Shown piece by piece: positions 30,120 to 38,354 of a DNA stretch of 64,000 nucleotides. Location: the NCBI GenBank assembly GCA_038148375.1, contig JAYQVH010000015.1, positions 1 through 64,000 on the forward strand, written 5' to 3'. The translations under genes were made by a program, and so were the position numbers. A model generated the notes under the pieces. The model was not told the DNA's origin. It made no database searches and saw only the letters and a program-made list of their open reading frames with translations. The stretch is from CAWUEX02 sp038148375 (GTDB lineage: Bacteria > Pseudomonadota > Alphaproteobacteria > Rhodospirillales > Rhodospirillaceae). The number at the start of each line of letters is the position of its first letter. The first letter of the stretch is position 1.

Positions 30120-31334
30120 GTGAGCAAGATTAAAGTCAAAAATCCCATCGTCGAACTCGATGGCGATGAAATGACCCGTATCATCTGGGACTTCATCAAG
30201 ACCAAGCTGATCCTTCCCTACCTCGATGTTGATCTGAAGTATTACGACCTCGGCGTCGAAAAGCGCGACGAGACGGACGACCAGATCACCATCGACGCCG
30301 CCAACGCGATCAAGGAACACGGTGTGGGCGTCAAATGCGCCACCATCACCCCGGACGAACAGCGCGTGGAGGAGTTCGGTCTCAAGAAAATGTGGAAGTC
30401 ACCGAACGGCACCATCCGCAACATTCTTGACGGCACAGTGTTCCGCGAGCCGATCATCTGCTCCAACGTGCCGCGTTACGTCCCCGGCTGGACGGAACCG
30501 ATCGTCATCGGCCGTCATGCCTTCGGCGACCAGTACCGCGCGACGGACTTCAAGGTTCCCGGCCCGGGCACCCTGACCATGACCTATACGCCGGACGACG
30601 GCGGCAAGCCGATGGAATTTGAGGTCTACAAGTTCCCCGAAGCCGGCGTCGCCATGGGTATGTACAACCTCGATGAGTCGATCCGCGGCTTCGCCCGCGC
30701 CTGCATGAACTACGGCCTGCAGCGCGGCTACCCGGTCTACTTGTCGACCAAGAACACCATCATGAAGGCTTACGACGGCCGCTTTAAGGATCTGTTCCAG
30801 GACGTCTTCGACAGCGAATTCAAGGACAAGTTCGACGCCAAGAAGCTCACCTACGAACACCGCCTGATCGACGACATGGTCGCCTGCGCGATGAAGTGGT
30901 CCGGCGGCTACGTCTGGGCCTGTAAGAACTACGACGGCGACGTGCAGTCCGACACCGTCGCACAGGGCTTCGGATCGCTGGGCCTGATGACCTCGGTGCT
31001 GATGACGCCGGACGGCAAGACGGTGGAGGCGGAAGCGGCTCACGGCACCGTCACCCGCCACTACCGTCTGCACCAGCAGGGCAAGGAAACTTCCACCAAC
31101 CCGATCGCCTCGATCTTCGCCTGGACCCGCGGCCTCAAGTACCGCGGCCAGTTCGACGACACGCCCGAGGTGGTCGCCTTCGCCGAGACGTTGGAAAAGG
31201 TCTGTGTCAACGCCGTCGAAAGCGGATTCATGACCAAGGACCTGGCCATCCTCGTCGGCCCGGACCAGGCCTGGATGACGACCAGCCAGTTTCTTGAAAA
31301 ACTCGACGAGATGCTGCAGGCCAAGCTCGGCTAA
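30120..31334 (+). CDS. icd: NADP-dependent isocitrate dehydrogenase
   Basis: TCA-cycle enzyme that oxidises isocitrate to 2-oxoglutarate with NADP. The 404-residue protein is the eukaryote-like dimeric type: IVELDGDEMTRIIWDFIK at the start, CATITPDEQRVEEFGLKKMWKSPNGTIRN in the active site, and the cofactor segment EAAHGTVTRHYRLHQQGKETSTNPIASIFAWTRGL. It starts with GTG at 30120 behind AAGGGAG. It has its own leader with two identical hairpins and a terminator at 31354-31390. Confidence 0.98.
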   Translation: MSKIKVKNPIVELDGDEMTRIIWDFIKTKLILPYLDVDLKYYDLGVEKRDETDDQITIDAANAIKEHGVGVKCATITPDEQRVEEFGLKKMWKSPNGTIRNILDGTVFREPIICSNVPRYVPGWTEPIVIGRHAFGDQYRATDFKVPGPGTLTMTYTPDDGGKPMEFEVYKFPEAGVAMGMYNLDESIRGFARACMNYGLQRGYPVYLSTKNTIMKAYDGRFKDLFQDVFDSEFKDKFDAKKLTYEHRLIDDMVACAMKWSGGYVWACKNYDGDVQSDTVAQGFGSLGLMTSVLMTPDGKTVEAEAAHGTVTRHYRLHQQGKETSTNPIASIFAWTRGLKYRGQFDDTPEVVAFAETLEKVCVNAVESGFMTKDLAILVGPDQAWMTTSQFLEKLDEMLQAKLG

Positions 31335-31353
31335 GTCCGCAGCTCAAAACGTG

Positions 31354-31390
31354 AAAACGGCGCCCTCACCCGAGCGGCGCCGTTTTTGTT
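31354..31390 (+). terminator. Intrinsic terminator after icd
   Basis: AAAACGGCGCC at 31354-31364 pairs with GGCGCCGTTTT at 31376-31386, loop of 11 nt, followed by TTTTTGTTTG. It lies 20 bp behind the icd stop and just before the end of the convergent MFS gene, which it could also serve more weakly. Confidence 0.92.
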
Positions 31391-31402
31391 TGTGAGTTTT
31401 GC

Positions 31403-32779
31403 CTACTGCGCCGGGACCGCACCCTCCCGTGTCGTCGCCTTGAGCATGTCTTCGTCGAGCCTGTAGAAAATCAGGACTGAGATCGCGAGCGCCAGACACA
31501 CCGCAGGCGCGATGGCCATAGCGATATAGATGGCCGTAATGGCGCTTTCCGGCTGTTCAGTCGCCAGGCCTTGCGTCCCCGATACATACCCCATGGATTG
31601 AAGCAGGAAGCCGGTGAGGATCGGCCCGAAGGCAAACGCCATTTTCTCCGCCGTCGTATAGATTCCGGCAAACACACCGGCACGCTCCAGGCCCGTGCGC
31701 CGGCGGTCGTATTCGATGGTATCCGGCAGCATCGACTGTCCGATGGTCAGGATGCCTGCAGCCGCCACGCCGGTGAACGCCGGACGCAACAAAACCAGGA
31801 ACATTGGTTCGTCGGATCCGGCCAGCAGCCAGGACAGTGCGGTGCAGGCAAGGATCGCACAGGCCCCAATCAACGCATTGCGCTTGCCGATGCGCCGGGA
31901 CACTTTGAGCCACACCGGGATCGACAGCGCCGCGGTCGCGGTCGACGTGGTCGTCATGAACCCAAGTGTCGAGAAAGGTTGCTGAATAACCCGCGTCACG
32001 AAGTACACGAAGCTGCCGAACGTAAACGAGTTCGCCAGCAGCATGAAAAACTTGATGCCGATCAGCTGCGCAAACGGGATGTTGCTGGCGACGGATCGCA
32101 GTTGCTCTTTGAATTTCGGTTTTTCTCCCGGCGGCACTTCATGAAACGGCGCTTTTTCGGTCATCTTGAAACTCGTGTAGCCCGCAATGACAACAAGGCC
32201 CGCGCAAATCCAGCCAACGGTGGCGTAGGCGTCTCGCCCGCCGCCCAGCGCGCTCAACAGTAACGACGACGCAATCAGTGCTGCGACCTGGGACACCTGG
32301 ATCGCCCCGACACGCCAGGACATCAGGAACGACCGCTCGTGATAGTTCTGAGTCATCTCGGCCGGCATGGCGAGGTACGGCACATTGAAGATCGTGTATC
32401 CGGTGGAATACAGGATCAGCGCAAACAGCATGTACCAAACCGCGGTATTCCCAACGATCCCGCTGGGCGGCGCAAACAATGCCACCAAGGAGGCGCCGCA
32501 CACGATGGCGCCAAAAACCAGGTACGGGCGGTGGCGTCCCCATCTGGTCTTGGTCTTGTCGCTGATGACACCCATGACCGGATCTGTGGCCGCGTCATAC
32601 AGCTTTGACACCGTATAGATCAGTCCTGCGGTGCCGGCGGCAATGCCGAGCATGTCGGTCATGAACGGCATCAAAAAGAAGCTGGTGACGTTGTACATGA
32701 TGGATGGAACGACAGTGCCGAGACCCCATCCGGCAGCGATAAAGAGCGGAAGTTTGACTTCCGGATTGTGTGTGCTCAC
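31403..32779 (-). CDS. MFS transporter, glycoside-pentoside-hexuronide (GPH) type
   Basis: A 458-residue carrier with about twelve membrane helices. The N-terminal half has the GPH pattern YDAATDPVMGVISDKTKTRWGRHRPYLVFGAI, and a second RRTGLERAG motif lies in the later half; such carriers import sugars or glycosides with a cation. The frame runs up to 33079, but GTG at 32779 follows GGGGAG and starts the family match, so the upstream part, which overlaps the divergent CIA30 gene, is rejected. Substrate unknown. Confidence 0.88.
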   Translation of the reverse strand: MSTHNPEVKLPLFIAAGWGLGTVVPSIMYNVTSFFLMPFMTDMLGIAAGTAGLIYTVSKLYDAATDPVMGVISDKTKTRWGRHRPYLVFGAIVCGASLVALFAPPSGIVGNTAVWYMLFALILYSTGYTIFNVPYLAMPAEMTQNYHERSFLMSWRVGAIQVSQVAALIASSLLLSALGGGRDAYATVGWICAGLVVIAGYTSFKMTEKAPFHEVPPGEKPKFKEQLRSVASNIPFAQLIGIKFFMLLANSFTFGSFVYFVTRVIQQPFSTLGFMTTTSTATAALSIPVWLKVSRRIGKRNALIGACAILACTALSWLLAGSDEPMFLVLLRPAFTGVAAAGILTIGQSMLPDTIEYDRRRTGLERAGVFAGIYTTAEKMAFAFGPILTGFLLQSMGYVSGTQGLATEQPESAITAIYIAMAIAPAVCLALAISVLIFYRLDEDMLKATTREGAVPAQ

Positions 32780-32906
32780 GCGGCGCACTCCCCTGTTTTG
32801 TTGGCGGGAGTATGTCTGCTTTTGCGTCACCGCCAAAGGAAAACGGCAATCCACCTGGGATTCTTCACCGTAGAATGATGGAAGACCCAAGTTCTTGGAG
32901 GTGATT

Positions 32907-33485
32907 GTGCACCGGCGCGCCTTTGCGGCAGGCTCTGCGGCGACCCTATTGGTCCAGGCAACAGGCCCCCGCGCGAAAGATTTTATGCTAATTGACGATT
33001 TTTCCAGCCGAGACGGCGTGTCCACGACCGGCAACCGCTGGATGGGCTTTACCGACCAGGTGATGGGCGGACGCAGCACCGGCGGCGCGGAGGTCGACGA
33101 GATCGAGGGCCGTCCGTGTATCCGCTTGTCGGGTCAGGTGAACACCCGCGGCGGCGGCTTCATCCAACTCGCCATCGATATGGGCCAGGGCCGCCGGCCC
33201 TTCGACGGCAGCGCCTATTCTGGCCTCGAGCTCGACGTCTACGGCAATGACGAGTCCTATAACTGCCACCTGCGCACCACCGACGTGCGCTGGTATGAGC
33301 AATCCTACCGCGCCAGCTTCGACGCGCCGGCCAAATGGACGACCGTCAAACTGCCGTGGAGCGCCTTTGAGCCCCACGGCCTATCCACGCCGCTCAATCT
33401 GGAAGGCCTGTTGCGCCTCGGCATTCTTGGCTGGATGCGTGATTTCGAGGCCGACATCGCCGTTGGCAGGGTCGCGGTTATTTAG
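32907..33485 (+). CDS. CIA30 family protein, probably exported
   Basis: A protein of about 192 residues of the complex-I intermediate-associated protein 30 family: LIDDFSSRDGVSTTGNRWMGFTDQVMGGRSTG at the start of the domain (about 27-58) and GLELDVYGNDESYNCHLRT in the middle. It has a short Arg-Arg N-terminus with a hydrophobic patch (HRRAFAAGSAATLLVQATG) that could be a Tat-like signal. Several starts are possible (TTG 32895, GTG 32901, GTG 32907); GTG at 32907 has GGAGG at the best distance. The 3' end overlaps the convergent TRAP gene by 8 bp. In bacteria the role is unknown; the domain is a carbohydrate-binding-like jelly roll. Confidence 0.82.
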   Translation: MHRRAFAAGSAATLLVQATGPRAKDFMLIDDFSSRDGVSTTGNRWMGFTDQVMGGRSTGGAEVDEIEGRPCIRLSGQVNTRGGGFIQLAIDMGQGRRPFDGSAYSGLELDVYGNDESYNCHLRTTDVRWYEQSYRASFDAPAKWTTVKLPWSAFEPHGLSTPLNLEGLLRLGILGWMRDFEADIAVGRVAVI

Positions 33486-34488
33486 CTGCGACCGCCGCTT
33501 TCGCGGCAAGTACCGCCTCATAGAACGCTTGCGCGTCGCCTTCGGTCGCGGAGACGACTTCGTCATGGACGGCCAGTCCGGCGCCACGCCACGCGGCGCG
33601 CTCGTCTTCTGTCGGTGTGATCACCGTCAAACCGACATCTGCCGCGCGGGCGATGTACGCCGCGTTCATGTCCTCGACCAGACCCCGGTACCAATTGGCA
33701 TCGGGGGCCGCCGGCCCGTAGACAGCACGATCGGCGTCGCTGAGACCGTCCCACCAGCGCTTATTGGCCACGACCACGGCTGTCGAATACGCGTGATGGG
33801 TGAGCGTCAAATAAGGAGCAGTACCGGCGATCCCGGCAAGCGCGAAAATTTGCGTGCTTTGCTCACCGCCTTCGATCAATCCGGTTTGCAGACCGGGGAT
33901 CACGTCGGTCAGAGAAATTTGAATCACGTCGGCGCCGATGGCGCGCAGGAACAGCTGGGACGCGCTGTCGATGGAAACCCGCAGTTTGCGGCTGCGCACG
34001 TCGGCGGGAACGCGGATGGGATCAATGCTGTACAGGTCCTGCCAGCCGTCCATCATCCAGGTCAGCAAGACCAGATTGTGCTCCGCCAGTTTCTCCGACA
34101 CGACCGGTCGCAGGTGATCGTCGAGGACGGCGGACACTTCGGCCATTGACTCGAATAAGAACGGCGCTCGCAGGACCGCAAGCTCGGGAACGGCGAGACT
34201 CAGTGTGCCGGTCGAAATGCCCGCAATCTGAATGCGGTTTCGGCGCACGGCGGTGTATTGCTGTTCCTCGGGACCGGCTTCACCGCGAATCATCAAAGTG
34301 GCGTCCAACCGCCCGTCGCTGAGGGCGCGGATGTCGTCGCGATACCGCTGCCAGTATATCTCACCGGGGGTATTCGGGGCGGCGACACCGGCGAGGATCG
34401 GCACGTCCTGAGCTCCGGCGCGGCCTAGGCCCGATACCACGATCAGCGCGGACATAAAGATCAGGGATGCGGCGGTCAGTCTTTCCAT
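33478..34488 (-). CDS. TRAP transporter substrate-binding protein (DctP type), orphan
   Basis: A 336-residue periplasmic receptor for organic acids. It has a signal peptide (MERLTAASLIFMSALIVVSGLGRAGAQ), the early motif IYWQRYRDDIRALSDGRL, the region PELAVLRAPFLFESMAEVSAVLDD, the ligand-binding Arg region RVPADVRSRKLRVSIDSASQLF, and GLQTGLIEGGEQS. ATG at 34488 is preferred over the upstream in-frame start because the signal peptide begins there. No DctQ or DctM membrane gene is beside it, which is unusual, so it must work with a distant permease or have another role. Confidence 0.88.
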   Translation of the reverse strand: MERLTAASLIFMSALIVVSGLGRAGAQDVPILAGVAAPNTPGEIYWQRYRDDIRALSDGRLDATLMIRGEAGPEEQQYTAVRRNRIQIAGISTGTLSLAVPELAVLRAPFLFESMAEVSAVLDDHLRPVVSEKLAEHNLVLLTWMMDGWQDLYSIDPIRVPADVRSRKLRVSIDSASQLFLRAIGADVIQISLTDVIPGLQTGLIEGGEQSTQIFALAGIAGTAPYLTLTHHAYSTAVVVANKRWWDGLSDADRAVYGPAAPDANWYRGLVEDMNAAYIARAADVGLTVITPTEDERAAWRGAGLAVHDEVVSATEGDAQAFYEAVLAAKAAVAAK

Positions 34489-34616
34489 GGCGCTACCAAA
34501 CCACACGGGAACGTGAAGCGGTAGGGGGCATGGGTGCAGCACCCCCGCCCTTGCCCGTGGTACAAATTTTGTGTCCGCGGGGGTGGCTGCGGAACGGTTG
34601 CAGAAGGTGTCTGACG

Positions 34617-35780
34617 ATGCAGGATATGGTTCACAACACGGCCCAGAGCGCAGTCAAAGACCGCTACGGCGCGGGTGCGCAGCAGCGCGAAGACGCGCTG
34701 TGCTGTCCCGTCGACTACGATCCGCAATACCTGAAGGTGATTCCCGAGGAAGTGATCGAGCGTGATTACGGTTGCGGCGACCCGTCGCAGTACGTTCGCG
34801 ATGGCGAAACTGTCCTCGATCTCGGCTCTGGGACCGGCAAGATTTGTTTCATTGCCTCGCAGGTGGTTGGATCCAGGGGCAAGGTCATCGGCGTCGATAT
34901 GACCGATGAAATGCTTGAAGTCGCGACCCGCAATGCGCCCATCGTCGCCGAACGCATTGGTCACGCCAATGTGGAATTCCGGCGCGGCCATATCGAAGAT
35001 CTCGCCACCGACCTCGATGCCATCGATGCGATGCTGGCAGAAAAACCTGTCACGTCACGCGCCCAACTGGAGGCCTTCGAACAGGCGCGTGAGGTGCAGC
35101 GCCGCGAGCGGCCGTTGATCGAAAGCGATTCCATCGACGTGATCGTATCCAATTGCGTGCTCAATTTGGTGGCCGACACTGCAAAGCCCCAGTTGTTCCG
35201 CGAAATGTACCGTGTGCTCAAAAAAGGGGCGCGCATCGCCATCTCCGACATCGTTTCCGACGAAACCTCGCCGGAGCACCTTAAGAACGACGATACGCTG
35301 TGGAGCGGCTGCATTTCCGGCGCCCTGCAGGAACGGGAATTCATCGCGCTGCTGGAAGAGGTCGGCTTTTACGGCATCACCGTCGAAAAACGCGATGCCG
35401 AGCCCTGGCAGGTGGTCGAAGGCATCGAATACCGCTCGATCACCGTCCAGGCGTGGAAGGGCAAGGAAGGCCCATGCTGGGAGGAGAATGACGCCGTCCT
35501 CTACAAGGGTCCCTTCTCCCAGGTCAGCGACGACGACGGACATACGTACGTGCGCGGCCAGCCGATGGCGGTGTGCGCCAAGACGTTCAAAATTCTCACG
35601 TCTGAGCCCTACGCCGATCACTTCTATGCGGTGCCGGCGCAGATGAAAGTGACCGAACAGATCCCGTTCGATTGCTCCCGCGATGCCGTGCGCGCGCCGT
35701 CGGAAACCAAGGCCGGGATCGCTGCGGAAACCCGTGTTACCGACGCGTCCTGCTGCGGTCCGGACACCGGCTGCTGCTAG
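34617..35780 (+). CDS. ArsM-like arsenite S-adenosylmethionine methyltransferase
   Basis: A 387-residue class I methyltransferase closely patterned on ArsM. It has ERDYGCGDP (Cys53), the SAM motif VLDLGSGTGKICFIAS (66-81), GVDMTDEMLEVA, SNCVLNLV with Cys180 and SGCISGAL with Cys232; Cys29-Cys30 lie near the N-terminus. These Cys positions correspond to the arsenic-binding cysteines known from algal ArsM. An insert of about 35 residues (135-170) and a C-terminal part with further Cys (287, 320, 353) end in a CCGPDTGCC tail. ATG at 34617 follows AAGGTG; the upstream in-frame extension overlaps the divergent TRAP gene and is rejected. No arsR, arsB or arsC gene is nearby. Confidence 0.85.
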   Translation: MQDMVHNTAQSAVKDRYGAGAQQREDALCCPVDYDPQYLKVIPEEVIERDYGCGDPSQYVRDGETVLDLGSGTGKICFIASQVVGSRGKVIGVDMTDEMLEVATRNAPIVAERIGHANVEFRRGHIEDLATDLDAIDAMLAEKPVTSRAQLEAFEQAREVQRRERPLIESDSIDVIVSNCVLNLVADTAKPQLFREMYRVLKKGARIAISDIVSDETSPEHLKNDDTLWSGCISGALQEREFIALLEEVGFYGITVEKRDAEPWQVVEGIEYRSITVQAWKGKEGPCWEENDAVLYKGPFSQVSDDDGHTYVRGQPMAVCAKTFKILTSEPYADHFYAVPAQMKVTEQIPFDCSRDAVRAPSETKAGIAAETRVTDASCCGPDTGCC

Positions 35781-36044
35781 GGGTAATCGGCGGGATTTCG
35801 GTCATGGCGCGGTGAAAAGCAATCGTGCATGGACTCGTGTGTATAAAATATAAACCCCTGATTTAGTTGCCAAAACCAGTCGAAGTGCGACTTACGGGGC
35901 GCGTGCATGGGCTCGTTCCTCGCGAAAGCCGCGCGGAGTCTTTTTTCCGCCCGCGGCGGCCGTGTGCCGGAACCCTTGTCGCGGCATCAGGGGCACGCCA
36001 TATTTGTCTCATTCCTAGAACAACTTCGCCGCCGGAGAACGTCC

Positions 36045-37169
36045 ATGGTCCGCAACCCCAAACACGGGATGCTGAGCCCGCCGAACCACGACGAGCGTTC
36101 ACTGCAGCAGTATGTGCTATCGCTCAAGCATCACGTCGGGCGGCAGATCCAGCCGCGCAAGCGCGACATCTACGAGCGCCGCGGCAAGCCGGCGTTCGAG
36201 AAAGCACACGGCCGCGCGCCGGAGTCCTGGCGCGAGATCGGCGATGTCATGCTCGACGATCCCGACTACCAAATGTCCATCGCGCTCAACACAATCGCCC
36301 AGGATCTGATGTGGGAGTCCGTGTCCGAGCCGATCTTCCGCAATCTCGACCACCTCGGGGAGACGTACAAGAAACTGACCGAGAGCCCGGACAAGAAAGG
36401 CTCGCTCGAACTCGACCCCGACTTCCAGGTCCCCAAAGGCATCAGCGAGGTCGCGATCCATCGCCAGGTCGGCACCTATGCCTATGACCGCGGCGAAGGT
36501 GACGTCACCGCCGGCGCGCTTTACGAAGGGGGCGGCAACATTTACTCGATGGGGATCGGTGTCGGCACCGGTTACGCCAAGGCCGAGATCGTGCAGGCCT
36601 TCCTCAAGCAGAAGTATCCGGACTTCGAACCCAAGACGATTCTCGACATCGGCTGCTCCGCCGGCTCGTCCTCGACCCCGTACGCCATGGCCTACCCCGA
36701 TGCCGACGTGCACGCCATAGACGTCGCGCCGGGCCTTCTGCGCTATGCCCATGCCCGGGCCGAAAGCCTCGGCGTCGCTGTGCATTTTCACCAGCGCGAT
36801 GCCGGTGATACCAAGTTCCCGGACCAGAGTTTCGATCTCGTCGTCTCGCACAATGCCATGCACGAGATGCCGCAGAAGACGACCGAGAACATGTTCAAGG
36901 AGAGCTTCCGCATCCTGAAGCCCGGCGGCATCGCCGTGCACCAGGACCTGCGCCTGCGGTTCAACGATTTCCCGCTATTCGATCAGTTCGACTTCCGCTG
37001 GGATCAGTTGTTCAACAACGAGCCCTATCTGGTGACCTATGCCACCAACGATCCGGACGACCTGTTCCGCAAGGCAGGCTTTCCCGAGGATCACATCTGG
37101 AGCGGCCTGATCGACCAGCCCGACGGCACCATGAAGTGGTTCGTCAGCACCGCGCAGAAACCGGCTTAG
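36045..37169 (+). CDS. Class I SAM-dependent methyltransferase
   Basis: A 374-residue protein with a helical N-terminal part of about 190 residues and a C-terminal Rossmann methyltransferase domain: TILDIGCSAGSSSTPYA (motif I), DVHAIDVAPGLLRYAHARA (motif II), SFDLVVSHNAMHEMP, and ILKPGGIAVHQDL. The frame extends up to 35907, but ATG at 36045 has GGAG 7 bases in front and is preferred. It lies 264 bp behind the ArsM-like gene on the same strand and ends with a 4-base overlap with the convergent reductase. Substrate unknown. Confidence 0.85.
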   Translation: MVRNPKHGMLSPPNHDERSLQQYVLSLKHHVGRQIQPRKRDIYERRGKPAFEKAHGRAPESWREIGDVMLDDPDYQMSIALNTIAQDLMWESVSEPIFRNLDHLGETYKKLTESPDKKGSLELDPDFQVPKGISEVAIHRQVGTYAYDRGEGDVTAGALYEGGGNIYSMGIGVGTGYAKAEIVQAFLKQKYPDFEPKTILDIGCSAGSSSTPYAMAYPDADVHAIDVAPGLLRYAHARAESLGVAVHFHQRDAGDTKFPDQSFDLVVSHNAMHEMPQKTTENMFKESFRILKPGGIAVHQDLRLRFNDFPLFDQFDFRWDQLFNNEPYLVTYATNDPDDLFRKAGFPEDHIWSGLIDQPDGTMKWFVSTAQKPA

Positions 37170-38230
37170 CTAACTTCCCAGCCGCCTTCGACGTTGTGGC
37201 TGCCGTCGACCGCGCCGCGCATGAAGGCGAGGCGTTGATAGATGTCGTGCGGGTAGCCGAGTTCGATACCGCTGACCTTGTCCAGGCGCGCCATCTGCTC
37301 ATCGCTAAGCTCGATTGAGACCGCGCCCATGTTATCTTCGAGCTGCTCCGGCGTCCGCGCGCCGATAACCGGCAGTGGCCGTCCCGGCTTTTGCATCAGC
37401 CAGCGTAGCGCCACCTGAGCGTGGGTCGCGCCCAGCTCCTGCGCCACAGTGTCAACCACTGAGACAATTGCCAGATTGCGGTCCGTCAGCCCGGTCTTGA
37501 CCACCTGCGGGCGGCGCGTGCCGTCCGCTTCGACCTTGGCGTCCGCCGCGACTTTGTCCTCCGCCTTGTACTTGCCGGACAGCACACCGCTGCCCAGCGG
37601 TCCCCAGGGCAGCACCGTGAGGCCGAGATCCATGCTCATCGGCACGATGTCGCGCTCGGCCGTGCGCTCGGCCAAGCTGTAGCGAGCCTGGACGCCGATG
37701 AACCGGTTCCAGCCGCGCTGGTCGGCAAGGGTGTTGGCCTGCGCAATCTTCCACGCCGGAAAGTTTGACGCGGCAATGTACAGCACCTTCCCCGACGCAA
37801 TGACATCGTCCAGGCCCCGCATCAGCTCCTCGACCGGAGTGCGGAACTCCCAAAAGTGTACGAACAGGAGATCGATGTAGTCGGTCTTGAGTTTGCGCAG
37901 GGAGTCCTCGACCCCGCGCCGGAGCGACTTACGATTGTTGCCGCTGTAGTTCGCATCCTCCTTGTCCATGCCGAACGTGTACTTTGTCGAGACGACGAAC
38001 CGGTCGCGCCGGTCGGCGATGCACTCCCCGACAACCTCTTCGGAGTGATAGATGTTCGCGGTATCGAGGAAGTTCCCGCCCGCATCGGCGTACATGTCGA
38101 TCATGCGCCGGCAGTCGTCCGGCGGCGTCGCCCATTCGCGGTGCTGGCCCATGGTCATCGTGCCGAAGCACAGGGGTGAGACCCGCAGGCCCGAGCGGCC
38201 CAGCATCCGGTAGTGATTGAGTGCATGCAT
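37166..38230 (-). CDS. Aldo/keto reductase
   Basis: A 354-residue NADPH-dependent oxidoreductase with a TIM-barrel pattern: LGRSGLRVSPLCFGTMTMG at the start, the catalytic Asp and Tyr in GGNFLDTANIYHSEEVVG, the Lys in RFVVSTKYTF, and the His in YIDLLFVHFWEFRTPVEE. The late NADP-binding loop is PVIGARTPEQLEDN. The frame runs up to 38368, but ATG at 38230 follows GGGAGGG at 6 bases. Divergent from the MFS gene at 38355 and convergent with the methyltransferase. Substrate unknown. Confidence 0.92.
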   Translation of the reverse strand: MHALNHYRMLGRSGLRVSPLCFGTMTMGQHREWATPPDDCRRMIDMYADAGGNFLDTANIYHSEEVVGECIADRRDRFVVSTKYTFGMDKEDANYSGNNRKSLRRGVEDSLRKLKTDYIDLLFVHFWEFRTPVEELMRGLDDVIASGKVLYIAASNFPAWKIAQANTLADQRGWNRFIGVQARYSLAERTAERDIVPMSMDLGLTVLPWGPLGSGVLSGKYKAEDKVAADAKVEADGTRRPQVVKTGLTDRNLAIVSVVDTVAQELGATHAQVALRWLMQKPGRPLPVIGARTPEQLEDNMGAVSIELSDEQMARLDKVSGIELGYPHDIYQRLAFMRGAVDGSHNVEGGWEVS

Positions 38231-38354
38231 GATGGCCCTCCCAGCTTCTCCCGCACTTCTGCCAGGATACATGACCCGGAAGACCCGCAAAGCTGGCGAA
38301 TCCGCCGCGACCCTGCTACAGACGTTACAGCCGTTTCTTGAGGGGAAGAACGCC

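Noticed and set aside
32780..33079. N-terminal 100-residue extension of the GPH-type MFS carrier.
   Set aside because: It overlaps the divergent CIA30 gene, has no membrane helix, and a good ribosome site precedes GTG at 32779.
34467..34616. N-terminal 50-residue extension of the ArsM-like protein.
   Set aside because: It overlaps the divergent TRAP gene start and is Arg/Pro-rich without similarity; ATG at 34617 has its own ribosome site.
35781..36044. A separate gene or start between the two methyltransferases.
   Set aside because: The in-frame extension from 35907 has no ribosome site or family match; the gap holds an AT-rich TATAAAATATAAA patch that may be a promoter, but no -35 could be fixed.
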